Positions 22,330 to 33,670 of a stretch of DNA of 64,000 bases are shown here, piece by piece. How positions within the stretch are numbered: the stretch's first letter is position 1; each line of letters begins with the position of its first letter. This DNA comes from Nicotiana tabacum. Its lineage: Eukaryota > Streptophyta > Magnoliopsida > Solanales > Solanaceae. The position numbers and the translations under genes are program-made. Location: the NCBI RefSeq assembly GCF_000715075.1, contig NC_134087.1:183117276-183181275 (forward strand), written 5' to 3'. The notes below the pieces were generated by a model, which made no database searches, had not been told where the DNA came from, and saw nothing but the letters and a program-made list of their open reading frames with translations.

Positions 22330-23230
22330 AATATATTTGCCTTCTCCATGCAGATATTCTAGGAATCCCAAAGGATATCACCAAACACAAGTTAAATGTC
22401 GACCCCCTTTACCCGCCGGTACGACAAATAAGAAGGAAGTTCAATGTCGCGATCAACGAAGCCGTCAGCGAAGAAGTCGATAAGCTGCTCGCAAATAGCT
22501 CCGTCTGAGAGTCAAAATACCCTTAGTGGGTCACCTATGTGGTCATGGTGAAAAAGAAAAAATGAAAAGTGGCAGATGTGTGTAGATTTCATGGACCTAA
22601 GAAAGGCATTTCCAAAAGATTCTTTTCCATTGCCACACATCGACCAACTCATCGATGCAATAGCAGGACACGAGTTGCTAATCTTCTTGGATGCCTACTC
22701 GGGTTACAACCAAATACTCATAGAAGAAGAAGACCTGGAGAAAACCATTTTCATCACTCACCAAGGAACGTATTGCTATAAGGTTATGCCGTTCAGACTA
22801 AAGAATGCAGGGGCGACGTATCAGAGTTTGGTCACTAAAATGTTCAAAAACCAACTCTGTAAAATAATGGAAGTCTACATCGATGAAATTCTAGTTAAGT
22901 CGGAAAGGAAAGAAGACAATATCGACCATGTAAAGAAAGCCTTTGACATATTAAGACGGGACGACATGAAATTGAACCACAAAAAATGAACGTTTGGCAT
23001 AAGCTCGGGAAAGTTTCTCAATTTCCCGGTATCACAAAGAGGCATCGAGGTCAACCCAGAACAGATTAAGGCCATCGAAGGAATATCAGAAACACTGACC
23101 AGAAAAAGCAGGTACAAAAATTGACGTGACGAATAGCCGCCTTGTCGAGCTTTTTCTCACGGTCATCGGATAGATGCGATAAATTCTTTAATGTATTAAG
23201 GAAAGACAATGGACATTAGTAGAATTCAGA
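22330..23230 (+). pseudogene. Tat reverse transcriptase, broken
   Basis: Fingers begin near 22380 (KHKLNVDPLYPPVRQIRRKF), followed by stops near 22506 and 22563. The best frame, 22576-22989, holds the palm: CVDFMDLRKAFPKDSFPLPH, FLDAYSGYNQI, HQGTYCYKVMPFRLKNAGAT and the catalytic motif as VYIDEILVKS, so the second aspartate of YxDD is glutamate. TGA at 22987-22989 ends it. A thumb-like part continues to about 23230 in shifted frames. RT copies element RNA into DNA within the particle. The altered YxDD and multiple stops show that it is dead. Confidence 0.8.
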
Positions 23231-24290
23231 ATGTGTCGATGCCCTAAGGAAACGAAGAGCATACTTGTCTTCGCCACCTTTACTCGCCAAAGCAGATCCA
23301 GGCGAGTGCCTCCTAGTCTACCTAGCCGTATCCGCAGTCATGGTAAGTGCAGTTCTAGTCTGAGAAAATAGAGGTACGCAATCTTCAATTTACTATATCA
23401 GCAAAACCTTAATCGACGCCGAAATAAGGTACCCCTACCTTGAAAAACTGGCTCTAGCGCTAGTCGTAGCTTCACGAAAGCTTAGACCATATTTTTAGTG
23501 CCACCCCATAAAGGTGGTGACAACCTTTCCTCTCAGGAGTATCCTGCACAAACCCAAATTATCGGGTCGGCTAGCCAAATGGACTATAGAACTGAGCAAG
23601 CATGATATAACATATCAACCACGAACCACAATAAAGTTGCAAGTGCTCGCCGATTTCGTCGCCGATTTCAGTGTAGAGATACTGCCCGAAGTCGAGCAAG
23701 AAGCACTTTGCACTTCATCTGAACGACCCAACCTCTGGATCCTCTACACTGATGGCACATCCAACGTATTGGGATCGGGACTGGGACTCGTACTCGAAAT
23801 CCCAACGGGCGAAGTAATTCACCAATCTGTATGATGCCCTAAAATGAGTAACAATGAGGCCTGAAATTGGCTCTCAAGTATGGTGCTGGGCGGGTCATCC
23901 TACGCTGCGATTCTCAACTCGTTGTAAATCAAGTTACCGGGACTTTCAAGATTAAGGAGCATAGGTTGCAAAAATAACATACCAAAATCCACAAACTGCT
24001 GGCAGAATTTGACGAATGCCAATTTGACCAAATACCCCGAGCCCAAAACATCAGAGCAAATGGTCTCGCCAAGATGGCAGTAGCGACTAAAAACATCACC
24101 AAGGAGAACGTGGTCACCCTCCTCCACTCATCAAAAGACCAAGTTAAGGTACATTCTATAAATTTAACTTGGAACTGGTGTAATCGCATCATATCATATC
24201 TACAGGCACGAACACTCCCACAAGATAAAAAAAAGCCAAAAAGCTCTGAATACAAACGGCTAGATACAGTCTTATAAACCATGACCTTTA
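23231..24290 (+). pseudogene. Tat double RNase H region, broken
   Basis: The first RNase H spans about 23270-23510 (PPLLAKADPGECLLVYLAVS, then YYISKTLIDAEIRYPYLEKL). The connection LSGRLAKWTIELSKHDITYQ lies in the 23514-23834 frame. A second RNase H starts in the same frame with WILYTDGTSNVLGSGLGLVL and continues in broken frames to about 24280. Two RNase H domains in a row, the second of the plant/archaeal type, are a known mark of Tat elements. TGA at 23832-23834 and further frame changes interrupt the second domain. RNase H removes the RNA strand during reverse transcription. Confidence 0.75.
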
Positions 24291-24299
24291 CAAAAAGAC

Positions 24300-24516
24300 G
24301 TTCAATGGCCCATTAGCCGAATGCCTTGGACCAAATCAGACAAGGCGTGTGCTCAAAGAGGTACACGAAGGCCACTGTGGTGCCCATACAGGCAACCAAG
24401 CCCTCGTTATGTGTCTTATTCGTGCAGGATACTACTTGCCCACTATGAAAAAAGAGTCCGCGGAGTACGTCAAGAAATGTAAGCAATGCCAAAAATACGC
24501 CCAGTCTATCGCATAG
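24300..24516 (+). pseudogene. Tat integrase zinc finger (N-terminal part only)
   Basis: The reading VLKEVHEGHCGAHTGNQ, then AGYYLPTMKKESAEYVKKC and KQCQKY gives an HHCC integrase zinc finger. The catalytic DDE core that should follow is absent: at about 24516 the text switches to the gag tail of a Tekay element. The rest of the Tat integrase was lost in the rearrangement that also removed the 5' part of the Tekay element. Confidence 0.75.
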
Positions 24517-27500
24517 TCTTCAGCCAGTGCACCGCCGTCAGGGCCCAACCAACAGTAGTGTAGTTGTTTCAAGCCCGGTCAGGGCAGCAGGGGATCCCAT
24601 CAATGGGGTCGGTCAGGAGAGAGGTTCCAGTAGCAACAGAGGTCCCCATGCCCTAGGTGCGGGAAGATGCACTCAGGTATTTGCTATCTAGAGTTACCTA
24701 TATGTTATGGATGTGGGATGAGGGGTCATATTCAGAGACATTGTCGTGTATACCGCCAGGGAGCGGGTAGGGGCACAACTCAGTCATCCAGCCATGTAGC
24801 TGCTACATCTTCAGCCCCCTCCCCAACTCGAGGTACCCCAGCACCCATAGGGCGTGGTGCAGCTAGGGGTGGAGCGCAGAGTTCAGGAGGACCCCACCGG
24901 TTTTATGCTATGAGTGGTCACCAGACTACAGAGGCTTCTCCAGATGTTGTTACAGGTATTCTGACTGTCCAATCTCATGATGTGTATGCATTTATTGACC
25001 CTGGTTCCACCTTCTCCTATATTACCCCTTTTGTTGCTATGGGATTCGGGATAGAGCCGGACCAGCTTCATGAGCCCTTTTTGGTGTCTACCCCAGTTGG
25101 TGAGTCTATTACAACTGCTCGGGTTTATAGGGGATGTGTTATTACGGCATGGGGTAGGGATACCGCGGCCGATCTTATTGAGTTAGGGATGGTTGACTTT
25201 GATGTAATAATGGGAATGGATTGGCTTTATTCATGCTTTGCCAAACTTGATTGTCGGACTAGAACTATTAGACTTGAATTTCCTAATGAGCCCGTTATTA
25301 AATGAAAGCGAGATAATGTAGTGCCTAGAGGTCGGTTTATTTCCTACCCTAAGGCCGTGAAGATAATTAAGAAGGGGTGTATCTATCATCTAGTTCGGGT
25401 CACGGACACCAATGCCAAGGCGCTTAGCCTTGAGTCTGTACCAGTTGTGAATAAATTTCCGGATGTCTTTCCAAATGAACTCCCTAGGATTCCACCGGAT
25501 AGGGAGATTGATTTTGGGATCGATGTGATACCAGGAACGCAACCTACATCAATTCCACCTTACAGAATGGCACCGGCAGAACTGAAAGAGCTAAAGGAAC
25601 AATTGAAGGATTTGCTACAAAAGGGTTTTATCTGGCCGAGTGTGTCACCATGGATTGCACCGATCTTGTTTGTAAGGAAGAAAGATGGGTCGTTGCGAAT
25701 GTGTATTGACTACCGACAACTCAACAAAGTCACAATCAAAAACAAATATCCTCTGCCAAGAATAGATGACTTATTTGACCAACTGCAAGGTGCTACATGT
25801 TTCTGAAAGATTGACTTGCGGTCGGGGTACCATCAATTGAAGATAAGGGAGCAGGATATTCTAAAAATAGCCTTTTGAACCCGGTATGGGCACTTTGAAT
25901 TTATGGTAATGTCTTTTGGGCTAACAAATGCCCCGCCAACTTTCATGGATCTTATGAATCGTGTCTTCAAGCCCTTTCTAGACTCCTTTGTGATATTGCT
26001 TATTGATGATATTCTTGTGTATTCTTGGAGTCGGGAGGACCACGCTGGGCATCTCAGGGCAATTTTGCAGACTCTTCATCAACATCAATTGTATGCGAAA
26101 TTATCAAAATGTGAATTTTGGCTTGAATCTGTCGCGTTCTTGGGTCATGTCATTTTCGGGGAACGAATTATGGTTGATCCTCAACAGATTGCGGCAGTGA
26201 AGAATTGGCCTAGACCTACCACTCCAACTAAAATTCGTAGTTTCTTGGGTTTAGCTGGGTACTACAGGAACTTTGTGGAGGGGTTTTCTACTCTTGCCTC
26301 TCCATTGACTAAATTAACGTAGAAAGCAGTTAAATTCCAGTGGTTCGATGTTTGTGAAAAGAGTTTCCAAGAATTGAAGTCAAGATTGACAACAACACCG
26401 GTGTTAGCCCTGCTAGAGGGTACAAAGGGGTTTGTAGTGTATTGCGATGCTTCGAGAGTCAGGCTTGGGTGTGTGTTAATGCAACACGGCAAGGTTATAG
26501 CCTATGCTTCTAGGCAACTCAAGAATCATAAGAAGAACTATCCAACCCATGACTTAGAACTAGTAGCAGTGGTGTTTGCGCTAAAGATTTGGCGACATTA
26601 TTTGTATGGGGTCCATGTGGATGTATTTACGGATCATAAAATCCTTCAATATATTTTCAAGCAGAAAGAGTTGAATTTGAGGCAAAGAAGATGGCTAGAG
26701 TTACTCAAGGACTATGACATTGATATTTTCTATCACTCGGGAAAGGCTAATGTTGTGGCAGATGCACTTAGTCGAAAATCCATGGGAAGTTTAGCTCATT
26801 TGGAGGCCCATCAAAGGCCGTTGGCCAGGGAGGTTCACCAGTTGGCTAGTTTGGGAGTTCGCCTTAGGGAATCTAATGAAGGAGGGGTAATTGTGCAGAA
26901 TAGAGCTGAATCATCGCTTGTGGCAGAGGTGAAAGAGAAGCAATTTGTGGATCCGTTGTTAGCACAACTGAAAGGGGGGATACTTAAACACAAAACCACA
27001 ACTTTTTCCTTGGGCATGAATGATGGTACCCTACGGTACCAAAACCGCCTATGTGTTCCTGATATCGATGGTCTTCGGGAAAGGATCATGGTAGAAGCTC
27101 ACACTTCCAAGTATTCCGTGCACCTAGATTCCACGAAAATGTATCATTATCTCAAGGAAATTTATTGGTGGAATAACATGAAGAAAGATTTGGCAAACTT
27201 TGTGGAAAAATGTCCGAGTTGTCAGCAAGTAAAGGCCGAACACCAAAGGCCCGGTGGATTGTCTTAAAGCATAGAAATTCCTATTTGAAAATGGGAGAGG
27301 ATCAACATGGATTTTGTGGTAGGGTTACCACGCACTCCGCGCAAGTTCAACTCAATTTGGGTGATTGTTGATCGACTCACAAAGTCAGCACACTTCCTGC
27401 CAGTCAAATCTACCGACACAGCGGAACGGTATGCTTAGTTGTACATTAAAGAAATAGTCAGGTTACATGGCACTCTAGTCTCAATCATTTCAGATCGAGG

Positions 27501-28347
27501 GGCTCAGTTCACGGCCAACTTTTAGAAGAAGTTTCAGCAAGGTTTGGGTACGCAGGTAAATCATAGCACAACTTTTCATCCACAAACCGATGGTCAAGCA
27601 GAGCGGACTATTCAGGCGTTTGAAGACATGTTGCACGCTTGTACTCTTGATTTCAAGGGTAGTTGGGATGACCATTTTCCACTCATAGAATTTGCTTACA
27701 ACAACAGCTTCCACGCTAGTATCCAGATGGCACCATTCGAAGCACTGTATGGTAGGAGATGTAGGTCTCCCATTGGGTGGTTCGACGTTGGGGAAGCGGA
27801 ATTGATAGGGCCGGACCTCGTGCATCAGGCCATGGAGAAAGTCAAGATTATTAAGGAGAGATTGAAAACTGCTCAGAGTCGCCAAAAATCCTATTTAGAT
27901 GTGTGTCGCAGAGATTTAGAGTTCAAAGAAGATGATTGGGTATTTCTGAAGGTTTCCCCTATGAAGGGCATCATGCGATTTGGAAATAAGGGAAAATTGA
28001 GTCCGAGGTATGTCGGACCATACAGAATCGTTCAGAGGATTGGTCAGGTGGCATACAAGCTCGAGCTGCCACCTAAAATGTCATTAGTACACCTGGTCTT
28101 TCATGTGTCCATGTTGAGGAAGGTAGTGGGAGATCCATCCACTATTGTGCCAGTTGAAACTATGGAGGTAAATGAAGAACTGTCATATGAAGAAGTTCTA
28201 GTTGCCATTTTTGATAGGCAGGTTCGAAAATTGAGAAATAAGGAAATTGCATCCGCGAAAGTATTATGGCGGAACCAGCAAGTTGAGGAAGCCACTTGGG
28301 AAGCCGAGGATGAAATGAAAAGGAAGTATCCTCGTTTGTTTGAATAG
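24517..28347 (+). pseudogene. Tekay gag-pol polyprotein, single frame with in-frame stops
   Basis: One frame covers: zinc knuckle CYGCGMRGHIQRHC (24709-24750); a Pro/Ser/Gly linker; protease with FIDPGSTFSYI (about 24993); RT from about 25450, with [18 protein letters not shown], and the active-site motif as [10 protein letters not shown] near 26000; RNase H (VYCDAS about 26440, [10 protein letters not shown] about 26630); integrase HHCC ending [12 protein letters not shown] (about 27240); integrase core with MDFVVGLPRTP, VDRLTKSAHF, SDRGAQFTANF and HPQTDGQAERT; and a C-terminal chromodomain (about 28160-28347). Stops lie at 24631, 25303, 25804, 25876, 26320, 27265, 27286, 27436 and 27523 (first bases). 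Family members work as one polyprotein; the chromodomain guides integration to marked chromatin. Confidence 0.9.
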
Positions 28348-28692
28348 TCATGTAATAGATTTTATGCATTTAGCTCCTATGAACTCATATCTTCTGGGTT
28401 GATCTATGTAAAACTGTCCTGTTTCTGTTATATGTTGCCCATGCGGCCATGGTTAGTATTATACGAGTTATGTTATGTCTTATGTCTATGGAATGTGTAC
28501 ATGTGGTTAGGATATGTTTCTGTGGCTCTCTGATAGGTGGATAGGCCTAAATACAGAGGAAACTCTGGCAAAATTTTTGGAAATTTAGCTAAATTTGGGT
28601 TATATAAATATGTTTCAGGTTGCAAAGAGCAGGAGATTATATAAAGACTGCTAATAAGTGAACCTTGATCCTCATTCGAGGATGAATGATCT
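28348..28692 (+). other. Tekay 3' untranslated region
   Basis: No ORF of note. It ends CATTCGAGGATGAATGATC before the PPT, a phrase also present before the 3' LTR at 14985. Confidence 0.6.
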
Positions 28693-28706
28693 TAAGTGGG
28701 GGAGGA
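28693..28706 (+). other. Polypurine tract of Tekay element
   Basis: TAAGTGGGGGAGGA directly precedes TGTGAGACCCCG, the 3' LTR start. Confidence 0.85.
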
Positions 28707-31027
28707 TGTGAGACCCCGTGAAAATTTCCACTCTAAACCAGAAAGCTCGTAGTGGCAATTAGGATCATGTGTTAGTGATGCATAATCTCGCCGCGGTTCG
28801 GGCCTTTTTGACTGATCTATGCTCTAAAAAGTCAAGGAATAATATTTTCTAGAAAAATGCGATTATGCGGTCGAGAATGCAGTCGTATATCAGGTATGCG
28901 GACCGCATAGTCGCCACAAAGTGAGTCAGTGTGTTGGTCAATTTGACGTCAACTATGCGGTCGATTATGCTATCGCATAACCGATATGCGGACCGCATAG
29001 TCTTCGCATAATTCCCTTGATATTTTTTAAGGGGCAGTTCTGCGGTGCATTATGCGACCGCAGAACGGGTATGCGGACCGCATTTCTGCCGCATACCCAG
29101 ACAGTGTGTTCAGATTTGGGGGAGTGTTTTTGCGGTCCATTATGCGGACCGCATGTCGACTTCTCGATCGCAAAAGGCGATCGCAGATCTGACTCGGGGC
29201 TCCAATTTTCTAAATTTTAAACCTGACCCCCTTTCATTATATTCGGTGTAATAGCTCATTTTGAGCCTATTTCCTGATATTTCTAGAGTGAGAGAGAGGG
29301 TCTAAGAGAGGGAAGGTGCTTCTCATCAAATTACTCCATGAATCCTTGGTAAATCATTGAAGATAATCAAGTAAGGGACCCAAACCCTCATCCCAAGAGG
29401 TAAGGCTTTATCACCTCAGCTCTTATTTTTATACATAGCTATAAGGGGGTCATTAGTGAGGCAATTCATTGGTATAAGAGTGGATTTCTTGCATGCATAT
29501 CAAACCTTATAGTGTTGGGAGGTAGTGACTAAAAAGAAAGCAATTAGCGTATAGAATGCTAAAAATTTCTCTCAAAAAGGGCCTAAGATCACAATGCACC
29601 ATTACTGTTTGATAGTATGCTTAAAACAAGCTAGAATCTCAATCTCGTCTCTAATTCTCAGTTTAATTTGTAATTCATACACAATAGATCGAAGTGTAAA
29701 AGTTTCGGAATTTTGTAAGGAATAAGGAAGGCTTTATTGAGGTATGTATGGCTAAAACCCCGTCTTTTAGAAATTAAGCTTCATTGTTGGTTGTGTGAGT
29801 ACGGTAAGATTAAATTGAATTGTTGTATTGATTGCTATTTCACTTGACTTGGTGATGCAACCATATATGTGTGGAAACTGTGTCTAAAATTGATCAACGT
29901 GCTATTCTGATAATTTGAAAAGGTGAAAGGACTATGGATCATGTATCGAAATGCTTAGATCTTAGATTGAAATTAAAGTGTGTTGTTGTGTCATTTACAT
30001 GAAGTCTAATCTACGCCTACAACCTTATTTGCTCTTGTGTACTATCCTCTCTTGAATTACAAACCTAATATTGAAAATGGGAACAATGTGAAACGTGAAT
30101 TGTGGAATGTGAAAATTGTGGCCCCAAGTGTCGGTAAACTAATACATGTGTAAACAAAGATTGGATTGAGATGAATAATGGAAAATGGTAACACCTCAGT
30201 AAGGTAGCCTAGTCGATCGGGCCGTGATCGGATGCCATGACATATATACATGGTGGTTATGCATTGATGATTGAAACTGGAAAGTGTGAATAGAATATTG
30301 GTAACGTCTCCGTGAGAAATGCCCAACTAATGGCTATGGAAACATGATATGAAGGTTGTGTAATTCTTTCATGTTTATAACGTTGTGATCATTTAAAGCT
30401 TTGGAGTGATACTTGTGATTTCCTTATTTGTGTATGAAAGTTCTTTCTAATTTGATGGTGTTTAGTTATACATACTAGTGCTATTCGATGGCACTAACGT
30501 CCCTTTTGCCGGGGGCGCTACATTTTTCTTATGAATGTAGGTGGCTCCATAGTGGATAGTGCCGGTCGTGTGTAGCGAAGCATCCCTCTTCTCAAGATCT
30601 TGGTGAGCCCTTTTCTCCTTCAAGGGGCTATATTGTATATCTTTGTGTTGTGGACTTTAACTTTTGAGGTATAGCCGGGGCCTTGTTGCCGGCATTGTCA
30701 TACTTGTCTTTTGCATCCTTAGAGGCTTCGTAGACATATGTGTGGGTCATGTGCGGGTGTTGCATGGGTGTACTAACTATATTGTAATTCTAATTCTCGT
30801 TTCTCTAAAGTATAAATGTATGGAACCTCGGAACTCATTTACGGTTTGATGTAGTGATTTAAAAATGAACTAGTAATGTGGGATGCACTATCTTCCCTTG
30901 ATTAAATAAACGGAAGCATGGTGTCCTTATTTATATTGAGCTGGGTAGGTAGTGTTTGATAAGGCTTGCTCAGTTGGGATCACTCGATTGAGCGCTGGTC
31001 ACGCCTCCCGAGGTTGGGGCATGACCA
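28707..31027 (+). repeat. 3' LTR of Tekay element (~2.3 kb)
   Basis: It starts TGTGAGACCCCGTG and ends GGGGCATGACCA. The end is set by CA and by the typical GGTCACGCCTCCCGAGG phrase before it; there is no second LTR in the window for comparison. It has a zone of palindromic words (28855-29190) and the box CTAACGTCCCTTTTGCC near 30495. Confidence 0.75.
28855..29190 (+). repeat. Palindromic word cluster (TATGCGGACCGCAT) in LTR
   Basis: TATGCGGACCGCAT occurs near 28895, 28984, 29069 and 29142, and half-words such as TATGCGGTCG occur between. ATGCGG-A-CCGCAT is a perfect inverted repeat. The cluster lies 150-480 bp after the LTR start. Confidence 0.8.
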
Positions 31028-31433
31028 AACCTACTGCAAAATAACTGGAATGTCGCCCACCTTAAGTACATCCACTTTTGAAAAGAGACACTGCCAAGTC
31101 GTACTCTTTTTCCCTCGCCCGGGTTTTGTCCCAGTCGAGTTTTCTCGGGGAGGTTTTTAATGAGGCGACGAGGGGGACGTCTCGAGGTTCGAAGTATTGG
31201 TCATTTCCCCGCCTACCGATTACATCTCCAGGCCGAGCAATGAAGGGACTAGATATAAAGAATCTCCATTATATGTACAAAATCGACATGTATATCCGAC
31301 ATATGAATAAAATCACTCCATTATGTATATGAAATCAACACGCGTCTCCAATGTATGAATGAAACTGGCATCTATGATACTCTAACAAATCAAATAGAAT
31401 GCCATCCTCACGACAGGATAATACTTCACACCA
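31028..31433 (+). other. Tat 3' non-coding region
   Basis: It contains CTTTTTCCCTCGCCCGG and a GGGTTTTGTCCCAG phrase followed by GAGGTTTTTAATGAGGCGAC (31100-31170), a wording I know from the 3' untranslated part of Tat elements. No gene is seen. Confidence 0.6.
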
Positions 31434-31842
31434 ACTCGAATGTAACATCCCAATGGCTAAGGGCATCAACGAAAAATGAGTTCGACATCACTCGAACCAC
31501 GACGGGATCTACTTCAGCACCAGCTCGAAAGTAACATCCTAATGGCTAAGGCCATCAACGAAAAATGAGTTCAACATCACTCGAAACACAACGAGATACT
31601 ACTTCGGCACCGGCTCGAAAGTAACATCCCAATGGCTAAGGCTATCAACGAAAAAAGAGATCCATATCATTCGAACCCACGACGGGATACTACTTCGGCA
31701 CCAACTCAAAAGTAACATCCCAATGGCCAAGGCCATCATCATAGAAAATAGTCCGACTTCATTCGAACCATGATGGGCTATTACTTCGGCACCGGCTCGA
31801 AAGTAGTATCCCAATGGCTACGGCCGTTGCTAACGAAAAGCT
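31434..31842 (+). repeat. ~90-bp tandem repeat, five copies
   Basis: GTAACATCC (or the GTAGTATCC variant) starts at 31442, 31531, 31621, 31712 and 31803, a period of 89-91 bp. Each unit includes CAATGGCTAAGGCCATCAACGA-like and GACGGGATACTACTTCGGCAC-like phrases. The last copy is cut by the Sirevirus. Confidence 0.9.
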
Positions 31843-31844
31843 AA

Positions 31845-32781
31845 TGTTTTATACTTCAATACCACATAAGAGGGGGTGATTTGTGTGGTACCCAATTTTT
31901 GCTTAACTTGATTATAGAAGGACCTGGTTCTTCTATGTGTTCCAACTACTACTGTTGCGGAATAATAATTATAGAAAATAAAGAACACAGAGATTTTACG
32001 TGGAAAACACCTAGCTCCAGTAGGATTTTCCCAAACTCTCCACTAAAATCACTGAACCAAAAACTGCATTTACAAAAACACTTTTGTAAACCTAGGATTA
32101 ACTCTAATCCCGTTGCGACATATAGCCTCAACTATTGCGACAACTTCAAGTTAACTCTAACTTGAAAACTCTAAGTACCTATTACAATTGCCTCTATATA
32201 AAGCTGAAAGGTATAATGTAAAATCACCTACTACAATTGAACTAGAATAAAAGATAGACACTTGGAACTGGTTCTTCTATCTTGTTCAAGTAGCTTCAGG
32301 ATTGCACGCTTGAATCACACATAAATTTCTTGCAAAATTGCCTTGCTATTTTGCTCTCAATTAATGTTTAACTTCTGCTTATGTGCATTACCTGTAAAAG
32401 AGAACAACACTGATATTTAAGGAGTTAGCAATTAGATATTTACTAGGATACAGATGCTACTCTTCCATGATGGAAGAGTTCTAGTTGATCTCATACTCTA
32501 ACTTTATCCTTTTCCTAAACCGTGTTCTCTTTGTGTAAGGAGCCTTTCTCCTTATCCAATATGCAAAATTTTCTATCATGATCAGGAGATATTACTTCTG
32601 ATAAGTTAGGTTTATCTCCTTCACGTGCATCTCACATATTTGGGTTGATCACAACTGTGCTTCACAAGATGGACCTGGTCCATGTCTGAGTTCCTTTGTC
32701 AGCCTTCAAAACTTCACCTTTACTTGGGTCAACAAAAGAGTTCAACTAAACTCACAATACAATGAGTTTAACATTTCAACA
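31845..32781 (-). repeat. Sirevirus 3' LTR (937 bp)
   Basis: In plus orientation it starts TGTTTTATAC and ends TTTCAACA. It matches 51098-52066, lacking a stretch that includes AAACCACGACCTACC (present at 51285-51299). Confidence 0.9.
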
Positions 32782-33670
32782 AAGCTTCAAAGTGAAGTGA
32801 CTGCGGCGAAAGTCATTGTAAAATAAATCGAAGAAAGGAAACAACTTAGAGATATACGACCAAAACGACTTTCATTGCAACAAATATATTACAAATATTT
32901 GTTTTTACAAAAGGCTCAAAGACGCCCTTACAAAAATTGTGAAGCAAAAAATAATTACAAACCAAATACTACATATCATTTTCGGTGGCATACATATCTT
33001 CATACCAAGAGTTGGAGGCAAGTCTGTTCGCATCATCAAAATTAATATCATTTCTGTCAGGCGTGAGAGGATCGTATCTACATGCCTCACGAGCTACACG
33101 GGCTTTGGCACGCACACCCCAAAGCTCTACTTCAGACACCCTCCCGTCAACATAAAGAGCCTTATACACATCGAGCTGAGCTTCGGCGTGAACCCAAAAC
33201 TGATACAAATGTTAAGGCACGATAGGATCTGTTGAGGCATGAGATGTAGAAGGTAGCGACTGTCGTCGTACGTCCTCCATTTTCAAAGAAGCCACTTGCT
33301 CATTTAATATGGATAGTTCCACCTCCAACCCTTGAATACGTCCCTCAAGTCCCTCTATCTTAAGCACATACGCCTCCATCACCTTAGTCCACTCAAACCT
33401 ATAAACACGGAGGGCTTCTTCTAAAACCTCCGCCTTAGAGACATCAATCGCCCTCTCCCTCTCGGCGTGGGCCAATCTATCAGCATTCACACTCAATTCA
33501 CCCTTAACCTCATTGACCTCCTCCGTCTTCATATCCAGTTCGGCAGTTAAATTGGCCACCTTCGCTTGGAGGTCGGTATTTTCGGCCACTACTCCCCTAC
33601 TTAGCTCAAGCTCATCATCCCTGGATTTAAGGGCTGCCTCGAGCTCACTACTATAGGCAATAACCTTCAA
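32782..33670 (-). repeat. Copy of the element's own flanking DNA (coiled-coil ORF part) inside the Sirevirus
   Basis: This block aligns with 52067-52952, the DNA just outside the other LTR, including the bases AAGCTTC next to the LTR. Both code on the minus strand for the C-terminal part of a coiled-coil protein; here residues run AENTDLQAKVANLTAELDMK and VSKAEVLEEALRVYRFEW. Differences from the right copy are about a tenth of bases, similar to the LTR pair. Its right end near 33670 joins the envelope-like ORF tail (phrase HATPYGFILT). Normal Sirevirus 3' UTR and PPT are missing here. Confidence 0.75.

Larger units (their letters stand above)
24517..31027 (+). mobile_element. 5'-truncated Tekay/Del chromovirus (Ty3/gypsy)
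   Basis: Gag tail, protease, RT, RNase H, integrase and chromodomain run in order on the plus strand, then a 360-bp 3' UTR, a PPT and a 3' LTR (28707-31027). There is no 5' LTR, PBS or main gag. Left and right neighbours are both parts of a Tat element (integrase zinc finger, then 3' non-coding region), so the element probably inserted in Tat DNA and a later deletion removed its 5' end with the Tat integrase core. Pol keeps one reading frame with no indel over 3.7 kb and is spoiled only by stop codons. Confidence 0.85.

Noticed and set aside
22576..24516. Possible functional Tat pol
   Set aside because: YxDD reads YIDE, the protease has lost its active-site glycine, frames are broken and the integrase core is absent.
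32939..33235. Plus-strand 98-codon frame
   Set aside because: It is the antisense of the coiled-coil ORF block; codon pattern and homology to 52067-52952 favour the minus strand.
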